From assembly GCA_016715205.1 (NCBI GenBank), contig JADKBC010000007.1, forward strand, positions 62,001-126,000: a stretch of 64,000 nt of DNA, given 5' to 3'. Positions 49,049 through 58,640 of this stretch are shown here, piece after piece (the first letter of the stretch is position 1; the number at the start of each line of letters is the position of its first letter). The DNA is from Holophaga sp. (lineage in GTDB: Bacteria > Acidobacteriota > Holophagae > Holophagales > Holophagaceae). The notes beneath the pieces were generated by a model. The model had not been told where the DNA came from and did no database searches. It was given only the letters and a program-made list of their open reading frames with translations. Position numbers and translations under genes: made by a program.

Positions 49049-51931
49049 TCATCCCACTTCCAACACCCGGATACCATCCTGGAGGACACTTTTTCCCTGC
49101 ACGGGCAGGATTTCGCCCACCTGGTAGGGACGCCCCCGTTTGCGGAACACCTCGGGAAAGGCCACGGCCTCCACAAGGCCGGTTTCGTCTTCCAGGGTGA
49201 TGAACTGCATGCGTTCGCCTTTTTCCGTAGGCACGACTTTTTCGGCCACGACGAGGGCCCAGAAGCGCAGAAAACGCCCTGTTTTCTCAATATCAGCAGC
49301 ACGCTGGGGGCCGCCGCCGTGGCGGTAGCGTTTAAGGGCAGCGGGGTGGATCTCCAGGGTGAGATCCAGGCTTTCCATTTCCAGGTCTGCCCGGTCGAAG
49401 GGGTCCGTGGGACGAGGGCGAACGCCGGGTGGTACGCCGCCCAGGCGTGCCCAGAGCAGGCGCGTGCGGTCACCGTCTGGTGCCCAGCGATCAAAGGTGC
49501 CCGCGGCGCAGAGGGCTTCCACGGTGGGCAGGCTGAGGTTCGCGCGGGTCAGCAGTTCGTTCAGATCCGTGAAGGGACCGTTGGCTTCCCGCTCGGCGAT
49601 CAAGGCTCGAACTTCGTCTTGTTGAGCGCCCTTCACCTGCATGAGGCCCACCCGCAGGCCCTGTTCGCCCTCGGCGGTGAACGGCCATTGGGAGGCGTTG
49701 GCATCGGGGCCGCGCACGATGATGCGGTGACGGCGGGCATCGCCCAGGTAGGCGATGGCGGGGTAGAAACCGCCCTGGTTGGTGATGACGGACGCAAAAA
49801 ACACCGCCGGATGATGGGCTTTGATCCAGGCGCTTTCGAAGCTCACCTGGGCGTAACTGGCCGAATGGGGCTTGCAGAAGGAATAGCCCTGGAAGGTTCG
49901 GATCATGTCCCAGGCTTCGTCTACGACGGTTTGCGGTACGGACTTGGCTGCGCAGCCAGTGCGGAAGCGCCGTTCAAAAATCGGCAGCTTGGCTTCGCAA
50001 TCGTTTTTGCCAAGCAGCTTGCGGAGCTGGTCGGCCTCGAAGTGGCTCCAGCCCGCCAGTTCCACGCAGACCTTGATGACGTCTTCCTGGTACACCAGCA
50101 CGCCAAAGCTTTCGGAAAGCAGGCTGGCAAAGACGGGATTCGAGGGTTCGAAGGCTTCCTCGCCCCGGCAGCGTTTCACATAGCGATCGATCCAGCGGGA
50201 GGCCGCCGGGCGGATGAGGCTGGAGTGGATGACGAGCGTTTCGAAATCGCCCTTCTTCACCCGCTGTTGGAGTTGGCGGGTGGCGGGGCTTTCCACGTAG
50301 AAGACACCGATGCTGTCGCCCGCCGCCAGTAATTGTTGCGTGGCCAGATCGGTGCGGGAATGGGTGCCGGGCTCCTGGGCCACGCGGTTACCGAGCACCG
50401 CGTAGGCATCGCGAATCACCGCGAGGCTGCGGTTGCCCAGCAGATCGATCTTCACCAGCCCATAATTCTCCACGCCGTTCTTGTCCCATTGGGTGATGGA
50501 AACGCCCTCCTTGGCGGGGGCGGGCTGGAAGGCGGCATGTTGCCACATGGGCCCTGGCGTGATGACTGTGCCGCCGGGGTGCACGGAGAACTGGCAGAAA
50601 TGGCCCGTGAGGGCTTCGCCCCAGCGCAGCACCTCGTCCCAGGCGGGATTTTGCGCGGCGCGTTCCATCCCACCGTCCCAGCGCCGTGCGTAACGGGCCA
50701 GCTGCTTCAGCTCAGATTCGGGCCGTCCGAAGGCCATGCCCACGGCCCTAAGTGCACCCTTGGGCTTGTAGTAATTGTGGTTGGCCACCATGGCCACCCG
50801 ATCCCGACCATAGCGCTCGAACACGCGTTGAATAACGTGATTACGCTCGTCCCAGGCGAAATCAATATCCATGTCGGGGGGATCGGTGCGCTCTCTCGTG
50901 AGGAAACGCTCGAACATCAGGTTGGTGCCCACGGGATCCACATTGCTCAGCTCCAGTGCATAGCTCACCAGCGATGCCGCGCCGCTGCCCCGGCCGCAGA
51001 TGCGCCTAGCTCCGTCATGGCTCACAATGTCTTGCACCAGCAGGAAGTAGCCCGCAAAACCCTTCTCGTGGATGAGTTCCAGTTCCTTGTCCAGGCGACT
51101 TTCCAACTCGCCGGTGAACGCGCCGAAACGCTTCAAAATGCCTGCCCGCACCCGTTCCCGCAGGACTGCATCCAGTTCAGAAACCTTCAATCCCAGCGGC
51201 CCCGTTTCAATCCATTTCCCCCAATGGATGGACCAGGCTCCAATCCGTTCGAGGATTTCGGCCGTCGCGCGGGCCACCCGGTCATCACAAACGGGGAAGC
51301 GGGCCCCCCATTCGGCTCGCGTTACAGCGGCCTCCCGGGCGTTCCAAAGCGGTTCGGTGCGGGGTACCGTGCTTTGGGTGTGGATGGCGTGCTTGAGACG
51401 ATGCAGTTCGAGCCCGGCGGGCGTGCGAAACCGCAGCGCCTGGGGCGCCGCCACGGCCAAGCCCCGGTCCAGGACCAGGCGGGCTTCCTGGGCCCGGCAG
51501 GGGTGGGCTAGCAGCGTGGCGTGAAAGCCTTCCCGGAGCAGCGCCTCCAGGCCTGCGATGTTTTCGGCCAGAAGGGTGCAATCCAAGGGCGGCTCGCCCT
51601 CGCCACGGGCGTGGGCCTGCTCGCTGAGCAGTTTGTTCAACCCCGCGTAGCCCGCATCCGTGAAGGGCAGGGCACCGTAGGCGTGGCTTCGCCAGGTGAA
51701 ACGACAGCCCAGGTGAATGCGCAAATCGTCATCAGGATCCGGTGCTTCCCCCGCCAGCATGCGGGCCTTGCGGGGCCATTCCAGCTCCTCCCGCAGTTTG
51801 GGATATCCGGCGAGGCTGTGGTCCCAGATGACGAGATCCCGGTAGCCAAGAACGCGAGCCAGGCGCAGCAGAGACTCGGCGGGATAGACGCCTTCGCCCA
51901 GGGAAAAATCAGAAATGCCGAGGGCGAACAT
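49049..51931 (-). CDS. dnaE2: error-prone DNA polymerase III alpha subunit (ImuC/DnaE2)
   Basis: A 960-residue C-family polymerase, shorter than DnaE1 (about 1160). The palm keeps the catalytic acidic pairs (PPDMDIDFAWDER; LVKIDLLGNRSLAV), and a helix-hairpin-helix region and OB-fold follow (FWALVVAEKVVPTEKGERMQ). The N-terminal PHP domain begins ISDFSLGEGVYPAESLLRL and lacks the usual metal-binding HxH, as in DnaE2. It lies 6 bp after imuB on the same strand, forming the translesion mutasome pair. Confidence 0.92.
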   Translation of the reverse strand: MFALGISDFSLGEGVYPAESLLRLARVLGYRDLVIWDHSLAGYPKLREELEWPRKARMLAGEAPDPDDDLRIHLGCRFTWRSHAYGALPFTDAGYAGLNKLLSEQAHARGEGEPPLDCTLLAENIAGLEALLREGFHATLLAHPCRAQEARLVLDRGLAVAAPQALRFRTPAGLELHRLKHAIHTQSTVPRTEPLWNAREAAVTRAEWGARFPVCDDRVARATAEILERIGAWSIHWGKWIETGPLGLKVSELDAVLRERVRAGILKRFGAFTGELESRLDKELELIHEKGFAGYFLLVQDIVSHDGARRICGRGSGAASLVSYALELSNVDPVGTNLMFERFLTRERTDPPDMDIDFAWDERNHVIQRVFERYGRDRVAMVANHNYYKPKGALRAVGMAFGRPESELKQLARYARRWDGGMERAAQNPAWDEVLRWGEALTGHFCQFSVHPGGTVITPGPMWQHAAFQPAPAKEGVSITQWDKNGVENYGLVKIDLLGNRSLAVIRDAYAVLGNRVAQEPGTHSRTDLATQQLLAAGDSIGVFYVESPATRQLQQRVKKGDFETLVIHSSLIRPAASRWIDRYVKRCRGEEAFEPSNPVFASLLSESFGVLVYQEDVIKVCVELAGWSHFEADQLRKLLGKNDCEAKLPIFERRFRTGCAAKSVPQTVVDEAWDMIRTFQGYSFCKPHSASYAQVSFESAWIKAHHPAVFFASVITNQGGFYPAIAYLGDARRHRIIVRGPDANASQWPFTAEGEQGLRVGLMQVKGAQQDEVRALIAEREANGPFTDLNELLTRANLSLPTVEALCAAGTFDRWAPDGDRTRLLWARLGGVPPGVRPRPTDPFDRADLEMESLDLTLEIHPAALKRYRHGGGPQRAADIEKTGRFLRFWALVVAEKVVPTEKGERMQFITLEDETGLVEAVAFPEVFRKRGRPYQVGEILPVQGKSVLQDGIRVLEVG

Positions 51932-51937
51932 GGCGTC

Positions 51938-53065
51938 TCATACCGCCACCATCCACCCGGGCAGTACTGGGTTTTCGGGATAGCGTTTGCGCAGACGGGC
52001 CAGGGCAGGTTCGAGGTGATCCAGCTTGGCGGTGCGGGGCTCGGGGAAAAGGCTGCGGGGTCGGCCCAACCCCCAGGCGATGCGCAGTTCTACTTGGCGC
52101 ACGAGAATGCGGCGCGTTGAGCCGGCGCGGAAGGCAGCCTCCAGGGCGCGGGCGAGGTTGAGGGGTGGTTCGGTCAGGGCCGTTTCCGGGGCCCGCCAGA
52201 AATGGGTTTCACCATCCACATCCCACCACCGCAGGGATAGGGTGCGGGGGCTGCGAGGATCCGCCCAGAGGCGGTTCAGGGTCCAGGCGGCCAGTTCGAT
52301 CTCTTCGGGTAGGCGCGGGGGCTCCTGGCGCCAGCTATGGCGGGAACTGCCGGGGCGTTCCGTGAGCAGGGGTAGCTTCACGCGATCCTCGCCGCGCACC
52401 TGACTGCGCAACTTGGGGGCCAGGGCGGCAGGTACCAGTTCGCTCCAGGTGGGCAAGGGCAGGGGCTGCGCGTCTCCGAAGGAAAGCAGGCCCAGGCGCC
52501 GGAACCGGGCCCGCAGGCGCGGGGCCAGATCGGGCAGGTTTTTGAGGGGCTGGGGGGCCAGGAAGCCCGATTCGCCGCCATCCGTGACCTGTTCCAGTTC
52601 GTGTTCCAGATGGGCCGCCAGATGGGCGGCTGTGGCGCTTTCGGACAGCCCGCCATGGCTGAGCCAGCCGTGGGCGCCCTGGAGTTCCCGCCGGATGCGC
52701 CAGGCGGCATCCCTGGGCGGGCCGTAGAGGCCTTCCGTGCCGTGCAATTCCACCATGGCCTCGCCCATTCGCCCCAGTTGGCCCTGAGGCGTCCAACGCA
52801 CCAGGAAATCGCCCAGGTAGGCGTGGGCCTCCCACCAGGTTTGGGGCGCAGGATCCAGCACCCGCAGGCCTGGCAGGCGGCGCAGGGCCTGATCCATGGG
52901 CTCCCCGGCCCGCACCCCTTCGGCCTTGGCCAGGCGATTCACGAACCAGAGCGTGGGCGTGCGCGGCTGCTCAGGGTTGAGAAAGGCCAGGGGCCGACCC
53001 TCCAAACCGCCCTCCCGCCCGCAGGCCAACTGGAAAGGCAACTCGGGAACCCACATCGCCAGCAC
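51938..53065 (-). CDS. imuB: ImuB-like Y-family polymerase homologue
   Basis: A 375-residue ImuB-type protein: opening MWVPELPFQLACG, central FVNRLAKAEGVRAGEPMDQA, and the helix-hairpin-helix-like LARRLRARFRRLGLLSFGDA-type region (here PRLRARFRRLGLLSFGD). Known ImuB proteins lack the catalytic acidic residues and tether ImuC/DnaE2 to the beta clamp. GTG 53065 is preceded by GAGGGAGG at 6-base spacing. imuA, usually the third gene of the cassette, is not adjacent; the gene upstream is gpt. Confidence 0.85.
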   Translation of the reverse strand: MLAMWVPELPFQLACGREGGLEGRPLAFLNPEQPRTPTLWFVNRLAKAEGVRAGEPMDQALRRLPGLRVLDPAPQTWWEAHAYLGDFLVRWTPQGQLGRMGEAMVELHGTEGLYGPPRDAAWRIRRELQGAHGWLSHGGLSESATAAHLAAHLEHELEQVTDGGESGFLAPQPLKNLPDLAPRLRARFRRLGLLSFGDAQPLPLPTWSELVPAALAPKLRSQVRGEDRVKLPLLTERPGSSRHSWRQEPPRLPEEIELAAWTLNRLWADPRSPRTLSLRWWDVDGETHFWRAPETALTEPPLNLARALEAAFRAGSTRRILVRQVELRIAWGLGRPRSLFPEPRTAKLDHLEPALARLRKRYPENPVLPGWMVAV

Positions 53066-53073
53066 CGGATACC

Positions 53074-53084
53074 TCCCTCAGGGA
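53074..53084. promoter_or_regulatory. palindrome over the imuB ribosome-binding site
   Basis: TCCCTCAGGGA is a perfect dyad (5-base arms) that covers most of the imuB Shine-Dalgarno sequence. On the mRNA it could hide the ribosome-binding site, or it may be a repressor site. It does not resemble any LexA box I know with confidence. Confidence 0.3.
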
Positions 53085-53125
53085 TATCAAGTATGGCGAA
53101 TAAAAAACGAAAAACAAGGGTTGAC

Positions 53126-53701
53126 TTAACTGCGAGCGGTGTCGCTCGTCCCCTTCAACTTGATGGGGGAAACAAAGCGGTAGTCGATGTCCCAGGGGAA
53201 GTAGATCCATTCGTCCTGCTGAAATTCCCGCACAAAGGTATCCACGATGGGGCGACCCAGGGGTTTGGCGTAAAGGGTGGCGAAGTGGGCCTTGGGCAGC
53301 TTTTCTCGCACGGCTCGGGCCGTGCGGCTGGTGTCCACCAGATCATCGATCAGCAGCCAGCCCGCGCCATCGCCTTCCACGCCCTTGAGCCAGCGCAATT
53401 CACCCTGGGCCTGCTCGGCTTGGCCTTCTTCGGCAGCGCCGTAGCTCACCACGCAAACCGTGTCGATGAGCCGAATCTCCAGTTCCCGTGCCACCAGGGC
53501 GGCGGGCACCAACCCGCCTCGCGTGATGGCGATGATGCCTTTCCAGTCGCCCAGTTCATGCAGTACATGGGACAGGTAGCGGGCGTCGCGATGGAGTTCG
53601 GGCCAGGAGATCACGACCTGATCCTGGTAGGGGTTCTTGGGGCGGGCGGAGGCCGTCTCTGGGTGCGAACTCCCCGAATTTTGATTTCGTTCCATTGACA
53701 T
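53126..53701 (-). CDS. gpt: xanthine-guanine phosphoribosyltransferase
   Basis: A 191-residue purine phosphoribosyltransferase very like E. coli Gpt: WKGIIAITRGGLVPAALVAR, LIDTVCVVSYG, EGDGAGWLLIDDLVDTSRTA (PRPP loop), KAHFATLYAKPLGRPIVDTF and the C-terminal QQDEWIYFPWDI all correspond block by block. Converts guanine, xanthine and hypoxanthine to nucleotides with PRPP. Start at ATG 53701 or the nearby ATG 53695; the G-rich run GGGGGGAAGG precedes both. It fits functionally with the nucleoside transporter genes that follow on the other strand. Confidence 0.92.
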   Translation of the reverse strand: MSMERNQNSGSSHPETASARPKNPYQDQVVISWPELHRDARYLSHVLHELGDWKGIIAITRGGLVPAALVARELEIRLIDTVCVVSYGAAEEGQAEQAQGELRWLKGVEGDGAGWLLIDDLVDTSRTARAVREKLPKAHFATLYAKPLGRPIVDTFVREFQQDEWIYFPWDIDYRFVSPIKLKGTSDTARS

Positions 53702-54009
53702 GACCTTCCCCCCCAATGGGATCATGGTGAGGCCAAACGCAGCGGGAGCAAATCCCTGCCCGGGGTGTGCTGTGTCCCCGGTGAGAAGCGATTTGTTAGT
53801 ATCGGGTGTAATTTTTAATTTTCTCTTTCAAACATTGCAAACATTAGATTTTCGCAATATCGCCTCTTGATTAAAACGAATAAAAATTTCTCCGTGAGTG
53901 AAATTTTTTAACCTAAAATTCTCATTATCAAGCCCACGTTCAAGCCAGCACTTCCCCGTTGCGCCCCTCAACCTCGGCCCTGTCCGGGCCTTCTACCTTG
54001 GAGCCACGC
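53702..54009. other. A/T-rich divergent intergenic region between gpt and tsx-like gene
   Basis: About 308 bases without a gene. The middle (53805-53930) is strongly A/T-rich against a GC-rich background and must hold divergent promoters. Visible: a 6-bp stem CCGGGG/CCCCGG (53760-53765 with 53776-53781), and an 8-base direct repeat CAAACATT at 53829-53836 and 53838-53845 (9-base period). A promoter candidate is listed separately. Confidence 0.5.
53793..53821 (+). promoter_or_regulatory. possible sigma-70 promoter for the tsx-like gene
   Basis: TTGTTA (53793-53798) and TAATTT (53816-53821) are separated by 17 bases at the edge of the A/T-rich block. Match to consensus is moderate (about 4 of 6 in each box). 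The CAAACATT direct repeat lies just downstream, where a repressor could act. Confidence 0.3.
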
Positions 54010-54879
54010 ATGAAGAAGCTCACCCTCGCCGCCCTGGGCCTCATCGCCATCGCGGCCGTGCCCACGTATGCTGCCGACTGGAGTGATACATCCCTTGGCT
54101 ACCGCACCGGCAACAAGTTCCAGGAGCCGGGCATTCCCGATGCCATCAAGAAGGACATCTTCTTTCTCAATCACGTGTCGGGCTATTCCCTGGGCAGCAA
54201 CTTCTTCAACGTGGACATGCTGAAATCCGATTCCAAGGATCCGGCGAATGCGACAGGTTCCAATGGCGCCCAGGAAGTGTACGTGGCCTACCGTCACAAC
54301 CTGAGCCTGAGCAAGCTGTTCGGCACCAAGCTGTCGGGTGGCATTCTGCGTGATGTGGAGTTCACCGCTGGCTTCGATTACAACGCCAAGAACACCACCT
54401 TCGCCCCTTCCGTGTTCAAGGTCATGGCTGGCCCCACCGTCTCTTTCCAGGTCCCCGGCTTCTTCACCCTGGGCGTCCTGTACTACAACGAAAAGAACCA
54501 CAATTCCTTCGGTGGTTTTGCTTCGGGAGGCCAGGTCAACGTTTCCTTCGACCCCACCTACCAGGTTGCCGCAGCCTGGGGCATCGATATTCCCCTGGGT
54601 CCCGTGAATTCAAAGTTCAAGGGCTTCGGCACCTACACGGGTGCCAAGGGCAAGGACGGTTCGGCGATAGACACCAAACCCGAAACCCTCGTGGATATGT
54701 TCTGGATGATCGACGCCAGCCCGGTTCTGGGTGCGAAAAAGGGCACTTGGCAGATTGGTCCTGGCTTCCAGTATTGGAATAACAAATTCGGCAATGCCAC
54801 CTTCGCGCCAGGCGACACCGGAGGCATGGTCAATCCCAAGACCACCTGCTTCCAGATGGCCCTGGAATACCACTTCTAG
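54010..54879 (+). CDS. tsx: Tsx/OmpK-like outer-membrane nucleoside channel
   Basis: A 289-residue outer-membrane beta-barrel: signal peptide KKLTLAALGLIAIAAVPTYA, alternating amphipathic strands, and a C-terminal YHF ending in Phe as required for barrel assembly. Blocks such as DWSDTSLGYRTGNKFQEPG and FWMIDASPVLGAKKGTWQIG resemble the nucleoside-specific Tsx/OmpK family. Position directly before a BMP-type nucleoside ABC transporter supports the assignment. ATG 54010 begins the signal peptide. Barrel type is firm; nucleoside specificity is inferred. Confidence 0.78.
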   Translation: MKKLTLAALGLIAIAAVPTYAADWSDTSLGYRTGNKFQEPGIPDAIKKDIFFLNHVSGYSLGSNFFNVDMLKSDSKDPANATGSNGAQEVYVAYRHNLSLSKLFGTKLSGGILRDVEFTAGFDYNAKNTTFAPSVFKVMAGPTVSFQVPGFFTLGVLYYNEKNHNSFGGFASGGQVNVSFDPTYQVAAAWGIDIPLGPVNSKFKGFGTYTGAKGKDGSAIDTKPETLVDMFWMIDASPVLGAKKGTWQIGPGFQYWNNKFGNATFAPGDTGGMVNPKTTCFQMALEYHF

Positions 54880-54891
54880 CTTTCCGAATAA

Positions 54892-54930
54892 GGGCGGCGC
54901 TGCGTTTTTTTGGCGCCGCCCAGGCTGTTT
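54892..54930 (+). terminator. terminator after the tsx-like gene
   Basis: GGGCGGCGC (54892-54900) pairs with GCGCCGCCC (54913-54921) around a 12-base T-rich loop, followed shortly by TGTTTT. It lies 12 bases after the channel gene and 95 bases before the ABC transporter ATPase, so it may attenuate read-through between the two. Confidence 0.6.
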
Positions 54931-55024
54931 TAATCGCTGCCATGCCGGTCCAATCCCGCCATCCCAACCTCACTTTCGGTGGTGCTTGGGGCGTTTGAAT
55001 ACCCCATTCATCTGGGATCCTCCG

Positions 55025-56578
55025 ATGCAAACTCAGGCCCCTGCAACACCCAGGCTTTTGATCAAGGGCGCCCGCAAGGCGTACCCTGCCGTGGTTGCCA
55101 ACGACGGCATCGACCTGACGGTTATGCCGGGGGAAATCCACGCCGTTCTGGGGGAAAACGGGGCAGGGAAATCCACGTTGATGAAAATCATCTACGGCGT
55201 CATCCGCCCGGATGAAGGTGAACTGCATTGGGAAGGGCTGCGGGTCAGTGTGGCCAATCCAGCCCAGGCCCGGGCGTTGGGCATCGGGATGGTATTTCAG
55301 CATTTCTCGCTTTTTGAAACGCTGACGGTGGTGCAGAACGTGGCCCTGGCGTTGCCGGGAAAATTCGATCTGGCCAGCCTTGCCACGCGCATCGAAGAAG
55401 TGTCGGAGCGCTATGGCCTGCCCGTGGACCCGCGACGGCTGGTGCATGCCCTGTCCGTGGGCGAACGCCAACGGGTGGAGATCATCCGTTGTCTGCTGCA
55501 GAACCCCAAGCTGCTCATCCTGGATGAACCCACGTCGGTGCTCACGCCCCAGGCCGTGCGCAAGCTGTTTGAAACCTTGCGGCAGCTGGCGGCGGAAGGC
55601 TGCAGCATCCTCTACATCAGCCACAAGCTGGATGAGATCCAGGAGCTTTGCCACACCGCCACGGTGCTGCGGGGCGGCAAGGTGACGGGCACCTGCACGC
55701 CTTCCCTGGAAACGCCCCAGACCATGGCGCGCATGATGATTGGCGAAGACCTGCCCGTGTGCCACCACGGTGAGCCGGAGGATGGCGGCGAAGTGCGCCT
55801 TCGCATCGAAGGGCTTTCCCACGCCACCGAAGATCCCTTTGGCACCCATCTCAAGAACATCAACCTGACCGTGCGGAGCGGCGAAATCCTGGGCATCGCC
55901 GGGGTTTCCGGCAATGGCCAGCAGGAATTGCTCAAGGCCATTTCAGGTGAAGAACCGCTCACCGATCGGCGGGCCATCCAGATCTGCGGTGTGCCGGTGG
56001 GCCGCCTCAGTCCCGCGGGTCGCAGATCCCTGGGTATGTGCTTTGTGCCCGAGGAGCGCCTGGGCCGGGGCGCCGTTCCTCGATTGACCCTCACGGAAAA
56101 CATTCTGCTGACGGCCTACCGCAAGGGCATGCTCTTCGCGGGCCTCATCCGGTTCGGCGTGGCCAAGCGCTTTGCGGAGGATTGCATTGCCCGCTTCGAT
56201 GTGAAGTGCGGCGGGGCGGGCTCCGAGGCGAAATCGCTCTCGGGGGGCAACCTCCAGAAATTCATCGTGGGTCGGGAAATCATGCAGAACCCCAAGGTGC
56301 TGGTGCTGGCCCAGCCCACCTGGGGTGTGGATGTGGGCGCCGCATCCTTCATCCGCCGATCGCTGCTGGAACTGCGGAATTCCGGTACCGCGATCCTGGT
56401 GATCTCAGAAGAACTGGACGAACTGTTTGAAATCTGCGATCGCCTGACCGTGATTGCCAAGGGCAGCCTGTCACCCACCATCGTCACCTCCGAAACGGGG
56501 GTGGAGGAAATTGGGATCTGGATGAGTGGCCTGTGGCCTTCGTCTGAAGCCTCGGAAGGAGATTCCCATGTGGCTTAG
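55025..56578 (+). CDS. nucleoside ABC transporter, double ATP-binding subunit
   Basis: A 517-residue protein with two fused ABC domains, as in RbsA and YufO/NupO. The first has Walker A GENGAGKST, signature LSVGERQRVEI and Walker B LLILDEPTSVLTP. The second has a degenerate P-loop (GVSGNGQQEL), signature LSGGNLQKF and VLVLAQPTWGVDVG, with Gln in place of the catalytic Glu, as is usual for the second site in this family. Powers uptake with the two downstream permeases. Its stop overlaps the first permease start by 11 bp. Confidence 0.93.
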   Translation: MQTQAPATPRLLIKGARKAYPAVVANDGIDLTVMPGEIHAVLGENGAGKSTLMKIIYGVIRPDEGELHWEGLRVSVANPAQARALGIGMVFQHFSLFETLTVVQNVALALPGKFDLASLATRIEEVSERYGLPVDPRRLVHALSVGERQRVEIIRCLLQNPKLLILDEPTSVLTPQAVRKLFETLRQLAAEGCSILYISHKLDEIQELCHTATVLRGGKVTGTCTPSLETPQTMARMMIGEDLPVCHHGEPEDGGEVRLRIEGLSHATEDPFGTHLKNINLTVRSGEILGIAGVSGNGQQELLKAISGEEPLTDRRAIQICGVPVGRLSPAGRRSLGMCFVPEERLGRGAVPRLTLTENILLTAYRKGMLFAGLIRFGVAKRFAEDCIARFDVKCGGAGSEAKSLSGGNLQKFIVGREIMQNPKVLVLAQPTWGVDVGAASFIRRSLLELRNSGTAILVISEELDELFEICDRLTVIAKGSLSPTIVTSETGVEEIGIWMSGLWPSSEASEGDSHVA

Positions 56579-57638
56579 GTTCGAACCGCGGGCCGAGCCG
56601 TCCAGGCTGATGCGCTACCTGTCGCCGATCATCGCCGTGGCGCTCATGCTGGCCAGCGGCATGGTGCTGTTCATGCTCCTGGGCAAGAGCCCGATGGAGG
56701 GCTTCAAGGTTTTCTTCCTGAATCCGCTCAAGGATTCGTATGGCGTGGCCGAACTCTTCCTGAAGGCGACACCCCTGATGCTCTGCGCCGTGGGGCTGGC
56801 GGTGGGGTTCCGGGCCAACGTATGGAACATCGGCGCCGAGGGCCAACTGCTGGTGGGTGCCTTGGCGGGTGGATGGCTCGCCCTCCATTTCGAGGGCAGC
56901 AACAGCCCCTTGCTGTTGCCGGGGATGATCGTGGCGGGTGCCCTGGGCGGCATGCTGTGGGCATCCATTCCGGCCCTGCTGCGGACTCGCTTCAACGCCA
57001 ATGAAATCCTGACCAGCCTGATGTTGGTGTACATCGCCGAACTGATGGTGTCCTGGCTGGTCCACGGCCCCTGGAAGGACCCGGATGGTTTCAATTTCCC
57101 CCAGACCAAGCTCTTCACGGCCAAGGCGCTGCTGCCGGTGTTGATGCCAGGCACTCGGGTCAACGCGGCGCTCTTCATCGCAATTGCCGCCCTGATCGCC
57201 GGGTGGGTGTTCATGAACCGCAGCTTCATGGGCTATCAGATGAAGGTGGCCGGGCAGGCGGAACACGCGAGCCGTTACGCCGGTTTCTCCGCCAAGCGCT
57301 CGGTGTGGCTGGGCATGCTGGTGGGCGGAGGCATGGCGGGCATCGCGGGTATTTCAGAAGTGGCCGGTCCCATCGGGCAAATCACAGAACACATTTCACC
57401 CGGCTATGGGTTTGCGGCCATGATCGTGGCCTTCGTGGGGCGCCTCAGCCCCGTAGGCATCTTCTTCGCCAGCCTGCTGATGGCGCTGCTCTACATGGGC
57501 GGGGAGCAGGCGCAGCAGTACCTGAATCTGCCCTATTCCATTTCCAAGGTCTTCCAGGGCATGTTGCTGTTCTTCCTGCTGGGTTCGGATGTGTTCATCA
57601 ATTTCCGGGTGCGGCTGCTGCGCCGCATCAATAAGTAG
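56568..57638 (+). CDS. nucleoside ABC transporter permease 1
   Basis: A 356-residue integral membrane protein with about nine helices, of the BPD_transp_2 type like YufP/NupP. Family blocks: GFRANVWNIGAEGQLLVGAL and NANEILTSLMLVYIAELMV. GGAAGGAG (56554-56561) precedes ATG 56568, which lies inside the end of the ATPase gene, so the two are translationally coupled. Forms the membrane channel with the next gene product. Confidence 0.92.
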   Translation: MWLRFEPRAEPSRLMRYLSPIIAVALMLASGMVLFMLLGKSPMEGFKVFFLNPLKDSYGVAELFLKATPLMLCAVGLAVGFRANVWNIGAEGQLLVGALAGGWLALHFEGSNSPLLLPGMIVAGALGGMLWASIPALLRTRFNANEILTSLMLVYIAELMVSWLVHGPWKDPDGFNFPQTKLFTAKALLPVLMPGTRVNAALFIAIAALIAGWVFMNRSFMGYQMKVAGQAEHASRYAGFSAKRSVWLGMLVGGGMAGIAGISEVAGPIGQITEHISPGYGFAAMIVAFVGRLSPVGIFFASLLMALLYMGGEQAQQYLNLPYSISKVFQGMLLFFLLGSDVFINFRVRLLRRINK

Positions 57639-57647
57639 GCACCCACC

Positions 57648-58580
57648 ATGGACCTGAGCTTTTTTACTTCGATTCTGTTCGCCACGATCGTGGCGGGAAC
57701 GCCGCTCATCATCGTGGCCCTGGGTGAACTCGTCACCGAAAAATCCGGCGTGTTGAACCTGGGGGCCGAAGGCACCATGTCGGTAGGGGCCGTGGCCGCC
57801 TTTGCGGTGGCCCATCACACCGGCAACCCGGCCCTGGGCATTCTGGCGGGCATGGCCGCGGGCATGCTGATGTCACTGATCTTCGCCTTTTCGGCACTGA
57901 CGCTGGTGGCCAATCAGGTGGCTTCGGGCCTCGCGCTCTCCATCTTCGGCATCGGCCTTGCCGCCTTTGTGGGCAAACCTTATGAATCCGTGGCCCTGGC
58001 CAGCGTGGTGCCTTTGAAGATCCCGTTACTGCATCGGATTCCTGTCATCGGGCCAGCCTTTTTCGAGCAACAGGCCTTGGTTTATTTTTCCTGGGTAATG
58101 CTGGCGGCGGTGGCATGGTTTCTCTATCGCAGTCGCGCAGGGCTCATTCTGCGGGCGGTGGGTGAATCTCCGGTGGCGGCCCATTCCATCGGCTACAAGG
58201 TGGTGCGCATCCGGTACCAGGCGGTGCTTTTTGGCGGGGCCATGGCGGGAATCGGGGGCGCCTTCCTCTCCGTTTTCTACACACCCATGTGGGTGGAAGG
58301 CATGGTCGCGGGCCGGGGCTGGATTGCGCTGGCCCTGGTGGTTTTCGCCACCTGGCGGCCCCTGCGCGTGATGGTGGGCGCCTATCTTTTTGGTGGCTGC
58401 ATGGTGACCCAAATGTTTGTGCAAGGCTCGGGTATGAAGATCAACATTCCTGCCCAGTTTCTGTCTGCCCTGCCATATGCGGCCACGGTGCTGGTGCTGG
58501 TGCTCATCTCCCGAAACCGCGGTACCATTCGACTGAATTCCCCCGCATCCCTTGGTCAACCCTTCCTGCCTGATGCCTGA
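57648..58580 (+). CDS. nucleoside ABC transporter permease 2
   Basis: A 310-residue integral membrane protein, the YufQ/NupQ-like partner. Blocks include GELVTEKSGVLNLGAEGTMS (the EAA-like region of this family), NQVASGLALSIFGIGLAAFV and RAVGESPVAAHSIGYKVVRI. It starts 9 bp after the first permease. Together they form the heterodimeric channel of a purine nucleoside importer. Confidence 0.92.
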   Translation: MDLSFFTSILFATIVAGTPLIIVALGELVTEKSGVLNLGAEGTMSVGAVAAFAVAHHTGNPALGILAGMAAGMLMSLIFAFSALTLVANQVASGLALSIFGIGLAAFVGKPYESVALASVVPLKIPLLHRIPVIGPAFFEQQALVYFSWVMLAAVAWFLYRSRAGLILRAVGESPVAAHSIGYKVVRIRYQAVLFGGAMAGIGGAFLSVFYTPMWVEGMVAGRGWIALALVVFATWRPLRVMVGAYLFGGCMVTQMFVQGSGMKINIPAQFLSALPYAATVLVLVLISRNRGTIRLNSPASLGQPFLPDA

Positions 58581-58640
58581 ACTGCCATCACTGCACCCGC
58601 CTTTGATGGTCCTTTTCCCATTCACCTGGAGGAACCCCGC

